Source: Microbispora rosea subsp. aerata
GTDB taxonomy: Bacteria > Actinomycetota > Actinomycetes > Streptosporangiales > Streptosporangiaceae
Direction of reading: 5' to 3'
Length of the DNA stretch: 64,000 nucleotides
NCBI RefSeq assembly: GCF_014647835.1
Contig: NZ_BMPY01000001.1
Location: 186,001 to 250,000, forward strand
The notes beneath the pieces were generated by a model. The model worked only from the letters and a program-made list of their open reading frames with translations, had not been told where the DNA came from and ran no database searches. Shown in pieces: positions 44,899 through 53,475 of the stretch (the first letter of the stretch is position 1; each line of letters starts with the position of its first letter). The position numbers and the translations under genes are program-made.

Positions 44899-45210
44899 AT
44901 GACCGCTCAGCGACGCGACGCGTTCGGTCTGGAGATCGAGCGGACCTTCACCGCCGTGCGGGCGGCCCTGCCCGCCGTCAACGTCGCCGCGTTCGACGCC
45001 GAACTCGAAGCGATCACCCGTGCACCCGTCGTCGACCTGGCCGCGCTGGATGACTTCCTGTCCGGGTGGTGGCGGATCGCCACGCGCGCCGCCCAAGATC
45101 CGCAGGACTGGCAGCGGATGCACGAGGAAGCAAAGCAGATCGAGTCCGGCAAGCGGCCGGCGGGCCCCACACTCGCCGAGGTCCTGGCGCGGCGCGGAGT
45201 TCAGCTGTAG
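44899..45210 (+). CDS. DUF6247-like small protein
   Basis: A 103-residue, mainly helical acidic protein preceded by an excellent AGGAGGTGAGG site. Key stretches are FTAVRAALPAVNVAAFDAEL, LAALDDFLSGWWRIATRAAQ and a C-terminal GPTLAEVLARRGVQL. It resembles the DUF6247 proteins common in actinobacteria, often placed beside small toxin-like genes. No partner follows: the next codons read VYAVHAGSEIAEAQGP then a stop (45211-45261), possibly the remains of one. The function is unknown. Confidence 0.68.
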   Translation: MTAQRRDAFGLEIERTFTAVRAALPAVNVAAFDAELEAITRAPVVDLAALDDFLSGWWRIATRAAQDPQDWQRMHEEAKQIESGKRPAGPTLAEVLARRGVQL

Positions 45211-45325
45211 GTGTATGCCGTTCACGCGGGCAGCGAGATCGCCGAGGCCCAGGGGCCTTGATTGTTTACCGAAGCCGGGGCACCGCGAGGGCAGGTGATC
45301 CAGCCGGGGCGGGAAAAGGCTCCTC

Positions 45326-45838
45326 ATGATGCGCAACCTGGTGAATGGCGCCGTCGGCGGGGCGCTCGCGACGGCCGTGTACAGCGCGATGCTGATGGCC
45401 GCGGACAGGGCCGGCCTGCTGGAGGAGCCGCCGCCGCGGCGGTTCGCGCGACTGCCCCTCGCCGGACGCGACAAGCCCAAGCAGGGTGAGAACGTGCTCG
45501 GGACGATCGCGCACTTCGCGTTCGGGTCCTCCTGTGGTTCCGTGCTCGGCCTGCTGTCGGCCGGGCAGCGGGTGCCCGTTCCGATCGGCACGGCGTACGG
45601 GTTGCTGGTGTGGTATTTCGGCCGTCAGGGCCTGGCGCCGAGCATCGGCGCGCACGCGCCCGTGCCGAAGGACCGGCCGGGACGGCAGGCCGCGCTGCTG
45701 GCGGGACACCTGCTGTGGGGCACCGCGCTCGCCCTCGCGCTCAACCGGCTGCGGACCGAGAAGACCCCGCTGACCACCGAACTCGCCCCCCGCGTGCGCG
45801 AGCACGTGCCCACCCCCGAGCCGGCCTCCGCCCGCTGA
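45326..45838 (+). CDS. Small membrane protein (DUF1440/YagU-like)
   Basis: A 170-residue protein with four hydrophobic segments: VNGAVGGALATAVYSAMLMA, a segment around GTIAHFAFGSSCGSVLGLLS, one near GTAYGLLVWYFG, and LLAGHLLWGTALALAL. The order and the conserved HFAFG and GHLLWG patterns resemble the YagU/DUF1440 membrane proteins. It begins MMRN; either ATG is possible. The function is unknown, and the gene is not obviously linked to its neighbours. Confidence 0.72.
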   Translation: MMRNLVNGAVGGALATAVYSAMLMAADRAGLLEEPPPRRFARLPLAGRDKPKQGENVLGTIAHFAFGSSCGSVLGLLSAGQRVPVPIGTAYGLLVWYFGRQGLAPSIGAHAPVPKDRPGRQAALLAGHLLWGTALALALNRLRTEKTPLTTELAPRVREHVPTPEPASAR

Positions 45839-45847
45839 CCCGGCCCG

Positions 45848-46294
45848 TCATACGACGGCGCGCAGGTAGGCGAGGACGGCGAGCACCCGGCGGTGGTCGT
45901 CGGCGTCCGGGTCCTGCCCGGCGACCGCCGCGATCAGCGCGGGGTCGGCTCCCCCGCGCCCGTCGTCGGTGATCTCCAGCACGAGCACGCCCCGGCGCAG
46001 CCGGGCGCGCACCGTGCAGGACCGCGCGCCGCTGTGCTTGAATCGGCCCATCCGACGAAGGTCTCCCCCAGCGTGGCCTCGCCCTCGGGGTGGATCGGCT
46101 GCACGACCGTGGAGAGCATCAGCGCCACCGGCCCGGCGATCGCGGCCCCCACCACCAGCAAATCGGCCCACCAGAGCGCGACCAGCGCCACGAGGGCGTG
46201 CCCCGCCTCGCGCCACCCCGGCCACCAGCCGCCCGGCAGCCCGCGCACCGGCTGCCGGTCGGCCAGGCGCAGCCGCCACCCTTCTCGTGGCCGA
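45848..46294 (-). pseudogene. Remnant of a sensor histidine kinase
   Basis: Two overlapping minus-strand frames carry pieces of one kinase. The upstream piece reads RLADRQPVRGLPGGWWPGWR and continues AGHALVALVAL with two hydrophobic helices, like the putative sensor domain of actinobacterial kinases. The downstream piece, in another frame from about 46050, reads CTVRARLRRGVLVLEITDDG and RGGADPA, an HATPase-like DxGxG region, and ends at 45848. The central dimerisation and phospho-acceptor region is missing. This is a gene broken by an internal deletion and a frameshift. Confidence 0.55.
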
Positions 46295-46839
46295 TCTCGC
46301 GTACGGCCGTGGGCACGCTGGCCGGGCAGAGCGCGACGACCGCCGTGCGGCGCACCGCGGCCACGGCGACGGTGAGCGTCGCCGACCGCACGGCCGGCGA
46401 GCAGGCGGAGGAGGACCGGCTCGTCTGGCTGTTCACGCTCCTGCTGGTCGGGATCTCGGCCGGTTACTCGGGCCTGGCGATCGTGAACACGCAGGTCATG
46501 GCGGCGGCGGCACGCGCACGCGAGTTCGCGGTGCTGCGCCTGTCCGGCGCGACGCGGCGGCAGGCGACCGCGGCGGCGGCGGCCGAGGCGGCGCTCGTCA
46601 CCGGGATCGGCGCCGTGCTCGGCCTCGCCGTGGCCGTTCCCGCGCTGCTCGGAATGCGCGCGGGGCTGGCGGAGAAGTCCGGCGCGGACGTCCCCCTGGT
46701 CGTTCCCTGGCCCGCGATCGCGGCCGTCGTCGCCGTCTGTCTCGTTCTCGCGGCCGCGGCGAGCGCGATTTTCCCGGGAAAAACATCTTTCCCAGGGAAA
46801 AAGATCTCGTCCGGGCCGCCTAGCAGCGCGAATTCATGA
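46289..46839 (+). pseudogene. 3' remnant of an FtsX/MacB-type ABC transporter permease
   Basis: The plus-strand frame from about 46289 reads RLVWLFTLLLVGISAGYSGL, AIVNTQVMAAAARAREFAVL and RLSGATRRQ, then two more hydrophobic segments. This is the C-terminal FtsX domain of an ABC permease, usually 400-850 residues long. No start codon or N-terminal half is present, and the normal C-terminal end is replaced by a stretch rich in FPGK. It abuts the kinase remnant head-on, marking a deletion scar. Confidence 0.6.
46769..46800. promoter_or_regulatory. Twin palindromes TTTTCCCGGGAAAA and TTTCCCAGGGAAA
   Basis: Two near-identical palindromes at 46769-46782 and 46788-46800 have centres about 18.5 bp apart, roughly 185 bp upstream of the intact histidine kinase gene and within the permease remnant. 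The half site TTTCCC/GGGAAA is repeated four times. They may be tandem operator sites. Confidence 0.4.
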
Positions 46840-46981
46840 TCGGGCAAAGGAGGCGTCGATCCTTCGCCTTGTTTTCGCAAGGGTTGTGATCCACCATGTT
46901 CCGGCGACCCCATTTCCGGATACCCCTTATTAACATTTTTTTCCCGAGCATTGCTGAACGGACACGAAGGGAGGGGTCAAG

Positions 46982-48406
46982 GTGGCCCGGCGCGTGCCTT
47001 CCTTTTTACGCCCACGCTCGATCCAGGCACGCACCGCCGTCATGAGCGCGATCGTCTCCCTCGTCGTCCTGTCGGTGATCGGATTCGGCCTGGACATCGC
47101 CGTACGGAACCGGATCCACAGCCATCTCTTCATGGCCACCCAGCGGGTCGCCACCGACTGGATCGCCTCGATGGACCCGAGCGGCATCCCCCAGCCGCCC
47201 GCCACGCACGAAGACCTGGTGCAGCTCGTCGACTCCAGGAACCGTGTGATCACCGCCAGCCGGGCGGCGAGCGGCCGGCCCGCGCTGACCTCTCCCTTCC
47301 CCGCCGGCCAGGACCGCCTGCAGTACCGCATCGAGTGCCCGGACGAGGGCAGGTGCGTGGTGCTCACGACCATACGGGTCCTGCCCGTGCAGTCCCGGCT
47401 GTTCTGGAACGGCGAGCCGCACGCCGTGTACGCGGGGAGGACCGAGCCCGGCCTCCTGGCCTCGCGGCGACTGGACCTGTTCATCGCGATCGGAGTGCTG
47501 CTGATGACCGCCGGATGGACCTGGGCGAGCTGGCGAGCCGCGGGCCGCACGCTGCGTCCGGTCAGGGAGATACGCGAGAGGGTGACCGAGATCAGCGCGC
47601 GCGACCTGAGCCTGCGCGTTCCGCAGCCGCCCGGACGCGACGAGATCGCCGAGCTCGCCCGTGCCTCCAACAACTTCCTCGAACGCCTCGACACTTCCAT
47701 GCGCCAGCAGCGGCACTTCGCCTCGATGGTCTCCCACGAGCTGCGGACCCCGCTCGCCGGGCTGCGCGCGCAGCTGGAGGAGGCCCTGCTCTACCGCGAC
47801 GAGACCGATCCGTACGAGACGATCCGTACGGCGGTGCGCACCACCGAGCGCTGCCAGGCGATCATCGACGAGATGCTCGCGGTCGCCCGCGTCCGCACGG
47901 CCGCGACGGCCGAGCACGAGATGGTCGACCTCGGGACGCTGGTGCGGGAGGAGGCCTCCGCGCGCCGCGGGGGCCGGGTCCCCGTGCACGTGGAGGTCAA
48001 GGACGAGGTGACGGTCCTCGGCAACCGCGTCCAGCTCTGCGGCGTGCTGACCAACCTGCTGGTCAACGCTCAGCGCCACGCCTGCGGCAGGGTCGACGTC
48101 ACGGTCGAGCGGGCCGGCGGCGTGGCAATCGTCACCGTGCTCGACGACGGCGACGGCATCGCGCCGGAGGACCGCGAGCGGGTCTTCGAGCCGTTCGTCC
48201 GGCTGAGGGACGGGCGCCGCCGCGACCCGAAGGGCACCGGGCTGGGTCTCGCCCTGTGCCGCATCACGGCGGACGCGCACCACGGGACACTGCGGGTCGA
48301 AGACTCCTCGCGCGGCGCCCGCTTCGTCCTGCGCCTGCCGCTGCCCGCGGAGCAGGAGCGCCCGGAAAGGGTGCCCGCGGGCGGCCCGGGGCGGCTCAGG
48401 CGGTGA
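46982..48406 (+). CDS. Sensor histidine kinase (HisKA/HATPase), orphan
   Basis: A 474-residue kinase from a GTG following GGGAGGGG. It has a transmembrane segment at residues 18-38, an extracytoplasmic loop of about 120 residues with one disulfide-like pair (IECPDEGRC), a second helix near 163-180, a HAMP domain, then HisKA with HFASMVSHELRTPLAGLRAQ (phospho-acceptor His). The HATPase has N-box LTNLLVNAQRHA, G1 DDGDGIAP, F-box FEPFVRLRDG and G2 GTGLGLALC. No response regulator is adjacent, so its partner is encoded elsewhere or was lost with the neighbouring deletion. Its last 11 bp overlap the convergent egtD gene. Confidence 0.92.
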   Translation: MARRVPSFLRPRSIQARTAVMSAIVSLVVLSVIGFGLDIAVRNRIHSHLFMATQRVATDWIASMDPSGIPQPPATHEDLVQLVDSRNRVITASRAASGRPALTSPFPAGQDRLQYRIECPDEGRCVVLTTIRVLPVQSRLFWNGEPHAVYAGRTEPGLLASRRLDLFIAIGVLLMTAGWTWASWRAAGRTLRPVREIRERVTEISARDLSLRVPQPPGRDEIAELARASNNFLERLDTSMRQQRHFASMVSHELRTPLAGLRAQLEEALLYRDETDPYETIRTAVRTTERCQAIIDEMLAVARVRTAATAEHEMVDLGTLVREEASARRGGRVPVHVEVKDEVTVLGNRVQLCGVLTNLLVNAQRHACGRVDVTVERAGGVAIVTVLDDGDGIAPEDRERVFEPFVRLRDGRRRDPKGTGLGLALCRITADAHHGTLRVEDSSRGARFVLRLPLPAEQERPERVPAGGPGRLRR

Positions 48407-49379
48407 CGTCCGGGCGGTCGCCGGCGACGGCGGCCAGGGTCAGCGCGAAGTCGCCGACGCTGTCGGTGAACCAGCGGCAGACCGCGAACCCGGCCCGGGA
48501 CAGCTCGTCCAGCACGCCCTCCCTGCGGAACTTCGCGCTGATCTCGGTGCGCGTCTCCTCCCCCTCGGCGAAGGAGACCGTCAGGCCGAGCGCCCGGATC
48601 GGCACCTCCATCGCCCGGGTCGCCCGCAGCCGCATCTCGATCCAGGCGTTGTCCTCGTCCCACAGCGCGACGTGCTCGAACGCCTCAGGCTCGAAGCCGG
48701 CGTCCAGCTCGCGGTTGAGCACGCGCAGGACGTTGCGGTTGAAGGCCGCCGTCACGCCCTGCGGGTCGTCGTACGCCCTGACCAGGCGGTCGCGGTCTTT
48801 CACCAGGTCGGTGCCGAGCAGCAGGGTGTCCCCCGGCCGCAGGGTGGCACGCAGCTCCTTGAGGAACACCTCCCGCGCCGCGGGCGGAAGGTTGCCGATC
48901 GTGCCGCCGAGGAAGGCCACCAGCCGCCTGCCGGTCCTGGGCAGCAGCGCCAGGTGGTGCTCGAAGTCGGCGCGCACCGGCCGCACCTCCAGGCCGGGAT
49001 ACCGTACGGCGAGCCGCTCGGCCGCGACCCCCAGCGTGACCGCGTCGACGTCGACCGGCGTGTAGGCGCGCAGCGTGCCCGCGTTGGCCAGCGCGTCGAG
49101 CAGCAGCACGGTCTTCTCGCTGGTGCCCGAGCCCAGCTCGACGAGCGTGTCGGCGCGGCTGAGGCCCGCGACGTTCACGGCGCGGCGGCGCAGGATCTCC
49201 AGCTCGCAGCGGGTGGGGTAATACTCCGCCAGCCGGGTGATGCGGGAGAACAGCTCGCTGCCCGCGGCGTCGTAGAACCACTTGGGGGGCAGCCACTTGG
49301 GCGACGAGGTGAGCCCGGTGCGCACGTCGTTCTCCAAAGCCTGGCGCAGGTAGCCGCCGCCGAGATGATCGGTAACCAT
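48396..49379 (-). CDS. egtD: L-histidine N-alpha-methyltransferase (ergothioneine)
   Basis: A 327-residue protein with LTSSPKWLPPKWFYDAAGSE, LFSRITRLAEYYPTRCELEI, the SAM motif LVELGSGTSEKT, FLGGTIGNLPP and the histidine-binding region AFNRNVLRVLNRELDAGF. These are diagnostic of EgtD, which trimethylates histidine to hercynine, the first committed step of ergothioneine synthesis. It is the last gene of the egtA-B-C-D operon, 9 bp after egtC. Confidence 0.95.
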   Translation of the reverse strand: MVTDHLGGGYLRQALENDVRTGLTSSPKWLPPKWFYDAAGSELFSRITRLAEYYPTRCELEILRRRAVNVAGLSRADTLVELGSGTSEKTVLLLDALANAGTLRAYTPVDVDAVTLGVAAERLAVRYPGLEVRPVRADFEHHLALLPRTGRRLVAFLGGTIGNLPPAAREVFLKELRATLRPGDTLLLGTDLVKDRDRLVRAYDDPQGVTAAFNRNVLRVLNRELDAGFEPEAFEHVALWDEDNAWIEMRLRATRAMEVPIRALGLTVSFAEGEETRTEISAKFRREGVLDELSRAGFAVCRWFTDSVGDFALTLAAVAGDRPDVTA

Positions 49380-49388
49380 GGGCGCCTC

Positions 49389-50090
49389 TCAATCGATGGG
49401 TGTCACCGAAACGCCGTCCGGGGACGCGAGCAGCAGACTCCGGTCGGGCACGGCCCGCCAGCCCGGCCGGTCGTCCAGCGGCTCGCTCGCGACCAGCACC
49501 CCCTCCCCCAGGTGCGTGAACAACGTGTCGCCCCACGCGACGGCGGCCAGGTGGGAGCCTCCCGTCAGGAGCAGGTTGAGCCGGGCCCGCGGGTCGTGCT
49601 CGGCGGCCGCGCGGACGACGGCGGGCAGGACGCCGGCCACCGGCAGGCCGGCCCGCAACCGGGCGAACACGGCCGCGGCGAGCCACGCCGAGTCGCACAT
49701 GCTCTCCGCGTCGGACGCGAGGGGGCGGACGGCCTCGCGGCGGACCCGGCCGTTGTGGCTGAGCAGCCAGGGCCCGTCGGCGAACGGCGCGGTGGCCGTC
49801 TCCTCGATCGGCATCCCCGCGGTGGCCGACCTGACCGCCGCGATCAGGCACGACGACCGCGCCGCCGCGGCGAGATCGGGCACGTTCGCGTCCGCCCAGA
49901 TCGGCACCGTACGGCGGTAGCGCACCGGCCGGGGGCCGTCGTACCAGCCGAAGCCGAACCCGTCGGCGTTGACCTTGCCGTACCGCTGCAGGCGCGGCGC
50001 GTACGACTGGCGCAGCAGGCCGTGTTCGGGATCGGTGACGAGCGAGGCCACGGGCCGCTCCGGGCCCAGCCACGCCGCGTGGCGGCACAT
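49389..50090 (-). CDS. egtC: Gamma-glutamyl-hercynylcysteine sulfoxide hydrolase (class II glutamine amidotransferase fold)
   Basis: A 233-residue Ntn-hydrolase. The N-terminal MCRHAAWLGPERPVASLVTD exposes the catalytic Cys-2. NADGFGFGWYDG and GPWLLSHNGRVRRE follow the GATase II pattern, and FTHLGEGVLVASEPLDD lies near the C-terminus. EgtC removes the glutamyl group from the sulfoxide formed by EgtB. It is 4 bp downstream of egtB. Confidence 0.93.
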   Translation of the reverse strand: MCRHAAWLGPERPVASLVTDPEHGLLRQSYAPRLQRYGKVNADGFGFGWYDGPRPVRYRRTVPIWADANVPDLAAAARSSCLIAAVRSATAGMPIEETATAPFADGPWLLSHNGRVRREAVRPLASDAESMCDSAWLAAAVFARLRAGLPVAGVLPAVVRAAAEHDPRARLNLLLTGGSHLAAVAWGDTLFTHLGEGVLVASEPLDDRPGWRAVPDRSLLLASPDGVSVTPID

Positions 50091-50094
50091 CGGC

Positions 50095-51411
50095 CTACTC
50101 CTCCGAGCGGGCGCAGCGGAACCCGGCGAAGATCTGCCGCCGGATCGGGTAGTCCCAGTTGCGGAAGGTCGTGCGCACGGCGGAGGGATGCGTGGCCCAC
50201 GACCCGCCGCGCAGCACCCGGTAGGTCTCCCCGAAGAAGACCTTGCTGTATTCCTCGTAGGGGAAGCACCGGTAGCCGGGATACGGCTGGAACCACGAGT
50301 CGGTCCACTCCCACACGTCCCCGATGAGCTGCTCCACGCCGTACGGGCTCGCCCCGTCCGGGTACGCCCCCACGGGCGCGGGCCGGGCCGCGCGGTGGCC
50401 GAGGTTGGCCCACCGCCCGAGGTGGCCGGGGTCGGCCTCGCCCCAGGGGTACGTGCGGCCCCCGCACGCCTTCTCCCACTCGGCCTCGGTCGGCAGGCGC
50501 TTGCCCGCCCACCGGGCGTACGCGTCGGCCTCGTACCACGAGACGTGCTGCACCGGCTCGTCCGGCGGCACGGGCTCCTCCCGGCCGAACCGGACCCGCC
50601 ACCAGGTGTCGCCGTCGCGGGTCCAGTACATCGGGGCCTCCAGGCCGTTGCGCTCGGCCCACTCCCAGCCCTGCGGCAGCCACCAGCGCGGGTCGCGGTA
50701 GCCGCCGTCCTCGATGAACTGCAGGTACGCCGCGTTGGTGACGGGATGGCGGTCGATCAGGTAGCCGGGCAGGTACAGCCGGTGGGCCGGCCGCTCGTTG
50801 TCGTACGCCCAGGGCCGGGTGCCGGTGCCCATCGTGAACACCCCGGCGGGGATGTGGACCTCGGACTCGGCGGCCGAGGCGGGCCGGCCCGGCGGCAGCT
50901 CCCCGTCACGGACCAGGCCGGGCCGCCGGGAGAGCTGGAGCGTGGCGAGCATGGTCTCGTCGTGCTGATGCTCGTGCTGCAGCACCAGCCCGAAGACGTA
51001 GCCGCCCGCCCGCAGCGGGTCGGGGTCGGTCAGGTCCACCCGGTCGAGGACGTCGAGCACCCGGCTCCGCACGCCGGAGATGTACTTCCTGGCCTCGGCC
51101 GGGCCGAGCAGCGGCAGCGAGGGCCGGTCCTTGCGCGGGTGTTTGAACGCGTCGTAGATGTGGTCGATCTCCGGACGCAGCGGCTCGACGCCGCCCACCT
51201 CGCGCAGCACCCACAGCTCCTCGTAGTTGCCGACGTGCGCGAGGTCCCACACCAGCGGCGACATCAGGGGCGAGTGCTGCCGCACGAGCAGGTCGTCGTC
51301 GGCGTCGGTGTAGGCGAGCGTCCGCTCGCGTACGGCCTCGAGTTCGGCCGCGATCCGCTCCTTCAGGCCGGTCGGGCCCGCGTTGCGCAGGACGGCGTCG
51401 AGATCGGTCAC
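50095..51411 (-). CDS. egtB: Hercynine oxygenase (ergothioneine sulfoxide synthase)
   Basis: A 438-residue protein from a GTG that overlaps egtA by 4 bp. The N-terminal DinB-like domain has LMSPLVWDLAHVGNYEELW and the iron-binding QHEHQHDETML. The C-terminal formylglycine-generating-like domain has PAGVFTMGTGTRPWAYDNER, HPVTNAAYLQFI, WEKACGGRTYPWG and GDVWEWTDSWFQPYPGY. This is the standard EgtB, a non-haem iron enzyme joining hercynine to gamma-glutamylcysteine with O2. Confidence 0.95.
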   Translation of the reverse strand: MTDLDAVLRNAGPTGLKERIAAELEAVRERTLAYTDADDDLLVRQHSPLMSPLVWDLAHVGNYEELWVLREVGGVEPLRPEIDHIYDAFKHPRKDRPSLPLLGPAEARKYISGVRSRVLDVLDRVDLTDPDPLRAGGYVFGLVLQHEHQHDETMLATLQLSRRPGLVRDGELPPGRPASAAESEVHIPAGVFTMGTGTRPWAYDNERPAHRLYLPGYLIDRHPVTNAAYLQFIEDGGYRDPRWWLPQGWEWAERNGLEAPMYWTRDGDTWWRVRFGREEPVPPDEPVQHVSWYEADAYARWAGKRLPTEAEWEKACGGRTYPWGEADPGHLGRWANLGHRAARPAPVGAYPDGASPYGVEQLIGDVWEWTDSWFQPYPGYRCFPYEEYSKVFFGETYRVLRGGSWATHPSAVRTTFRNWDYPIRRQIFAGFRCARSEE

Positions 51412-52526
51412 GCGAACATCTCCTCCATCTGGTCGGCGGCCGGAGAACGGCCGGATTCGATGTGCCGCGAGGCGAACGCGCGGACCCGGGCGACCAGCCG
51501 GGGCTCGGCGCCGAGGCGGGGCAGCGCCTCGGCGGCGGCGCGGAAGCAGGCCGAGGCCGACCGGCGCAGGCCGGGGTCGGCGAGCCCGAGCCGGGCGGCG
51601 TCCGCCCACCGGTGGGCGACCGGCCGGGCCGCCTCCATCGCGATCCCGGCGGCCCGGTCGTCGGTGACGAGCGCGTGGACGACGGCCACGCACACGGCCC
51701 AGTCGCCGGCCCCCTGCGCGTCGAGGTAGCGCACCTCCAGCCAGCCCCGGGGCCGTACGGGCGGGAAGAGCGTGGTGGCGTGGTAGGCGAGGTCGTCCTC
51801 GCCGGGGGGACGCCCGGCCACGCGGGCGAAGTCGCGGAACGCCGAGCCGTCCAGCACCGGCAGGAAACCGGGGCGCACCAGCATGAGACGGGCGTCGAGG
51901 AGGTAGCGCGCCCAGTCCCGCACGGGGTCGTCCCCCCGGGCGACCGGCGCGGTCCTGCTCGGGTCGAGCCTGCCCCACACGGCCTGGCGGCCGGAGGCCC
52001 ACCCGCCCGCGGGCGAGTTGGCGAAGGCCGCCACCAGCACCGGGCCGAGGATGTGGGCGCGTTCCCAGCGAACCCGGGGATCGGCGCCGAAGTCCAGGTT
52101 GACCTGGATCGACGCGGTCGAGCACATCATCGTCAGGCCGTGCGGGCGGCCGAGGAAGGCGGCCATCGCCTCATACCTGGGCTCTCGTAACTGCCACAGG
52201 GGCGGACGGGTCGTGTCCAGACCGCGGCCGCCCAGCCGCAGCCCGGCCCGCGCCAGCGCGAGCCGCACGGCGTCGACGTCGGCGGTGAGCTTCGCGATCG
52301 CGACGGGCAGGACGTCCGGCGGGGCGGACAGTTCGAGCTGCCCGCCCGGTTCAAACGTCACCCGGCTGCCGCCGGGAAGCACGGGGAGCGCGCCGGCGAT
52401 CCGCGCGATGGGCACGTGAAGCGTGGGGTCCTCCGCGTCGAAGACCAGGAACTCCAGCTCGACGCCCAGCCGGTCGGAGGTGACCCCGCGGAAGCACTTA
52501 CGGGCGTACCTCTGCACGTCGGTCAT
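51408..52526 (-). CDS. egtA: Glutamate-cysteine ligase of the ergothioneine operon
   Basis: A 372-residue GCS2-family enzyme from the ATG at 52526 after GGGGGG. It has GVELEFLVFDA, RVTFEPGGQLELSAPPD, MMCSTASIQVNLDFGADP, AAFANSPAGGWASGRQAVW and RGWLEVRYLDAQGAGDW, all typical of EgtA. It makes gamma-glutamylcysteine for EgtB. It is the first gene of the operon. No fifth gene (PLP-dependent EgtE lyase) is present on either side. Confidence 0.94.
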   Translation of the reverse strand: MTDVQRYARKCFRGVTSDRLGVELEFLVFDAEDPTLHVPIARIAGALPVLPGGSRVTFEPGGQLELSAPPDVLPVAIAKLTADVDAVRLALARAGLRLGGRGLDTTRPPLWQLREPRYEAMAAFLGRPHGLTMMCSTASIQVNLDFGADPRVRWERAHILGPVLVAAFANSPAGGWASGRQAVWGRLDPSRTAPVARGDDPVRDWARYLLDARLMLVRPGFLPVLDGSAFRDFARVAGRPPGEDDLAYHATTLFPPVRPRGWLEVRYLDAQGAGDWAVCVAVVHALVTDDRAAGIAMEAARPVAHRWADAARLGLADPGLRRSASACFRAAAEALPRLGAEPRLVARVRAFASRHIESGRSPAADQMEEMFA

Positions 52527-53148
52527 TCGCCCCCCATCGGGCCGAGGTCTGCCGACTATGTCGTGCCGAGTCAACTTTCCCGCTAATGCCCCCATTCAAC
52601 CTGAAACCCATCCAAACAGGTCGTTATCCGGCATCACGCCACTACGGCCCAGCCCTCGCGGCGCACGGGGATCACCGTCGGCGGCACCAGGCTCGGACAG
52701 GTCGGCAGGCCATGCCGAGGAGCAGGCAAAGCGGGCGAGGATGAACCTCGTCGACGGAAGGCGTTCGCGTTGGCGAGTACGCGGAGGACCGTACGGAGGG
52801 GCACCACGCGCGGTCGTCAAAGCACAGTTGGACGAAACATCCACCTACGTGTGGGGATTCCGCGCTCCCCGCCAACGGTGCCGGAGATGGTCACCACTCC
52901 GAAGCTCGGATCATCGGTGATGTTCAGTTCGATGCTCCGGCAGCCGTCGGACTGAAGGAGCCGCGCAGCGCGCGGCTCCGGGCCTAATGTCTACCATCGG
53001 CACAACCGCTGCAGCCACCCGGGCGCCGATGCTCATCCGAGCATCCTCGTACCGAAGAAATCTCTCTGTGACCACGGTCCGGATGTTGGCCCGGTCGCAA
53101 AGCCGTACACTACGCGATCAGGTCGTGAGGAGGTCCGGAGGTGGCCGA
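52527..53148. other. Gap without a convincing gene, containing one hairpin
   Basis: About 620 bp between egtA and the antitoxin gene. GGAGCCGCGC (52957-52966) and GCGCGGCTCC (52970-52979) form a perfect 10-bp stem with a 3-base loop. On the minus strand, 52817-52955 reads QSDGCRSIELNITDDPSFGV and continues to a stop; it looks protein-like but has no start or recognised homologue and may be another remnant. The rest has lower GC and no coding signal. Confidence 0.45.
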
Positions 53149-53475
53149 TCAACCGACCACGAGACGTTCGCCACCGAAGTCGGCAATGATCTCCATTCGC
53201 CCGCCCAGAGCTCTGATGTAGGCGGCGAGGGTTCTCAGCTCACTGGCATCGACCTTGGCGCGTTCGATGGCCGAGACACGCTCCTGGCGCACGTTCATCC
53301 GCTCGGCGACCTCAGCCTGCGTCAGTCCCAGGCGCTTGCGCATCTCGGCCAAGCGGTGGGCTCGGCTGACGTTGACGAGAGCCTGAGCGCCCTCCTCGAC
53401 CTCCGCCCGGTCAGCCGCGTCCGGAAAGAACGCCGAGAGGAAGCCTTCGCGATCGTAACTGTATGTGCTGCTCAT
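53149..53475 (-). CDS. HigA-like antitoxin (XRE helix-turn-helix)
   Basis: A 108-residue protein from the ATG at 53475 (GGCGGAG upstream). The helix-turn-helix lies at about residues 45-95: RKRLGLTQAEVAERMNVRQE and RVSAIERAKVDASELRTLAA. It ends IIADFGGERLVVG. The start overlaps the toxin gene's stop by ATGA, and the toxin-first order is that of HigBA modules. It should neutralise the toxin and repress the operon by binding the palindrome upstream. Confidence 0.87.
   Translation of the reverse strand: MSSTYSYDREGFLSAFFPDAADRAEVEEGAQALVNVSRAHRLAEMRKRLGLTQAEVAERMNVRQERVSAIERAKVDASELRTLAAYIRALGGRMEIIADFGGERLVVG

Noticed and set aside
52817-52955. Minus-strand stretch QSDGCRSIELNITDDPSFGV as a gene
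   Set aside because: No start codon or ribosome-binding site and no family recognised; mentioned only as a possible remnant.
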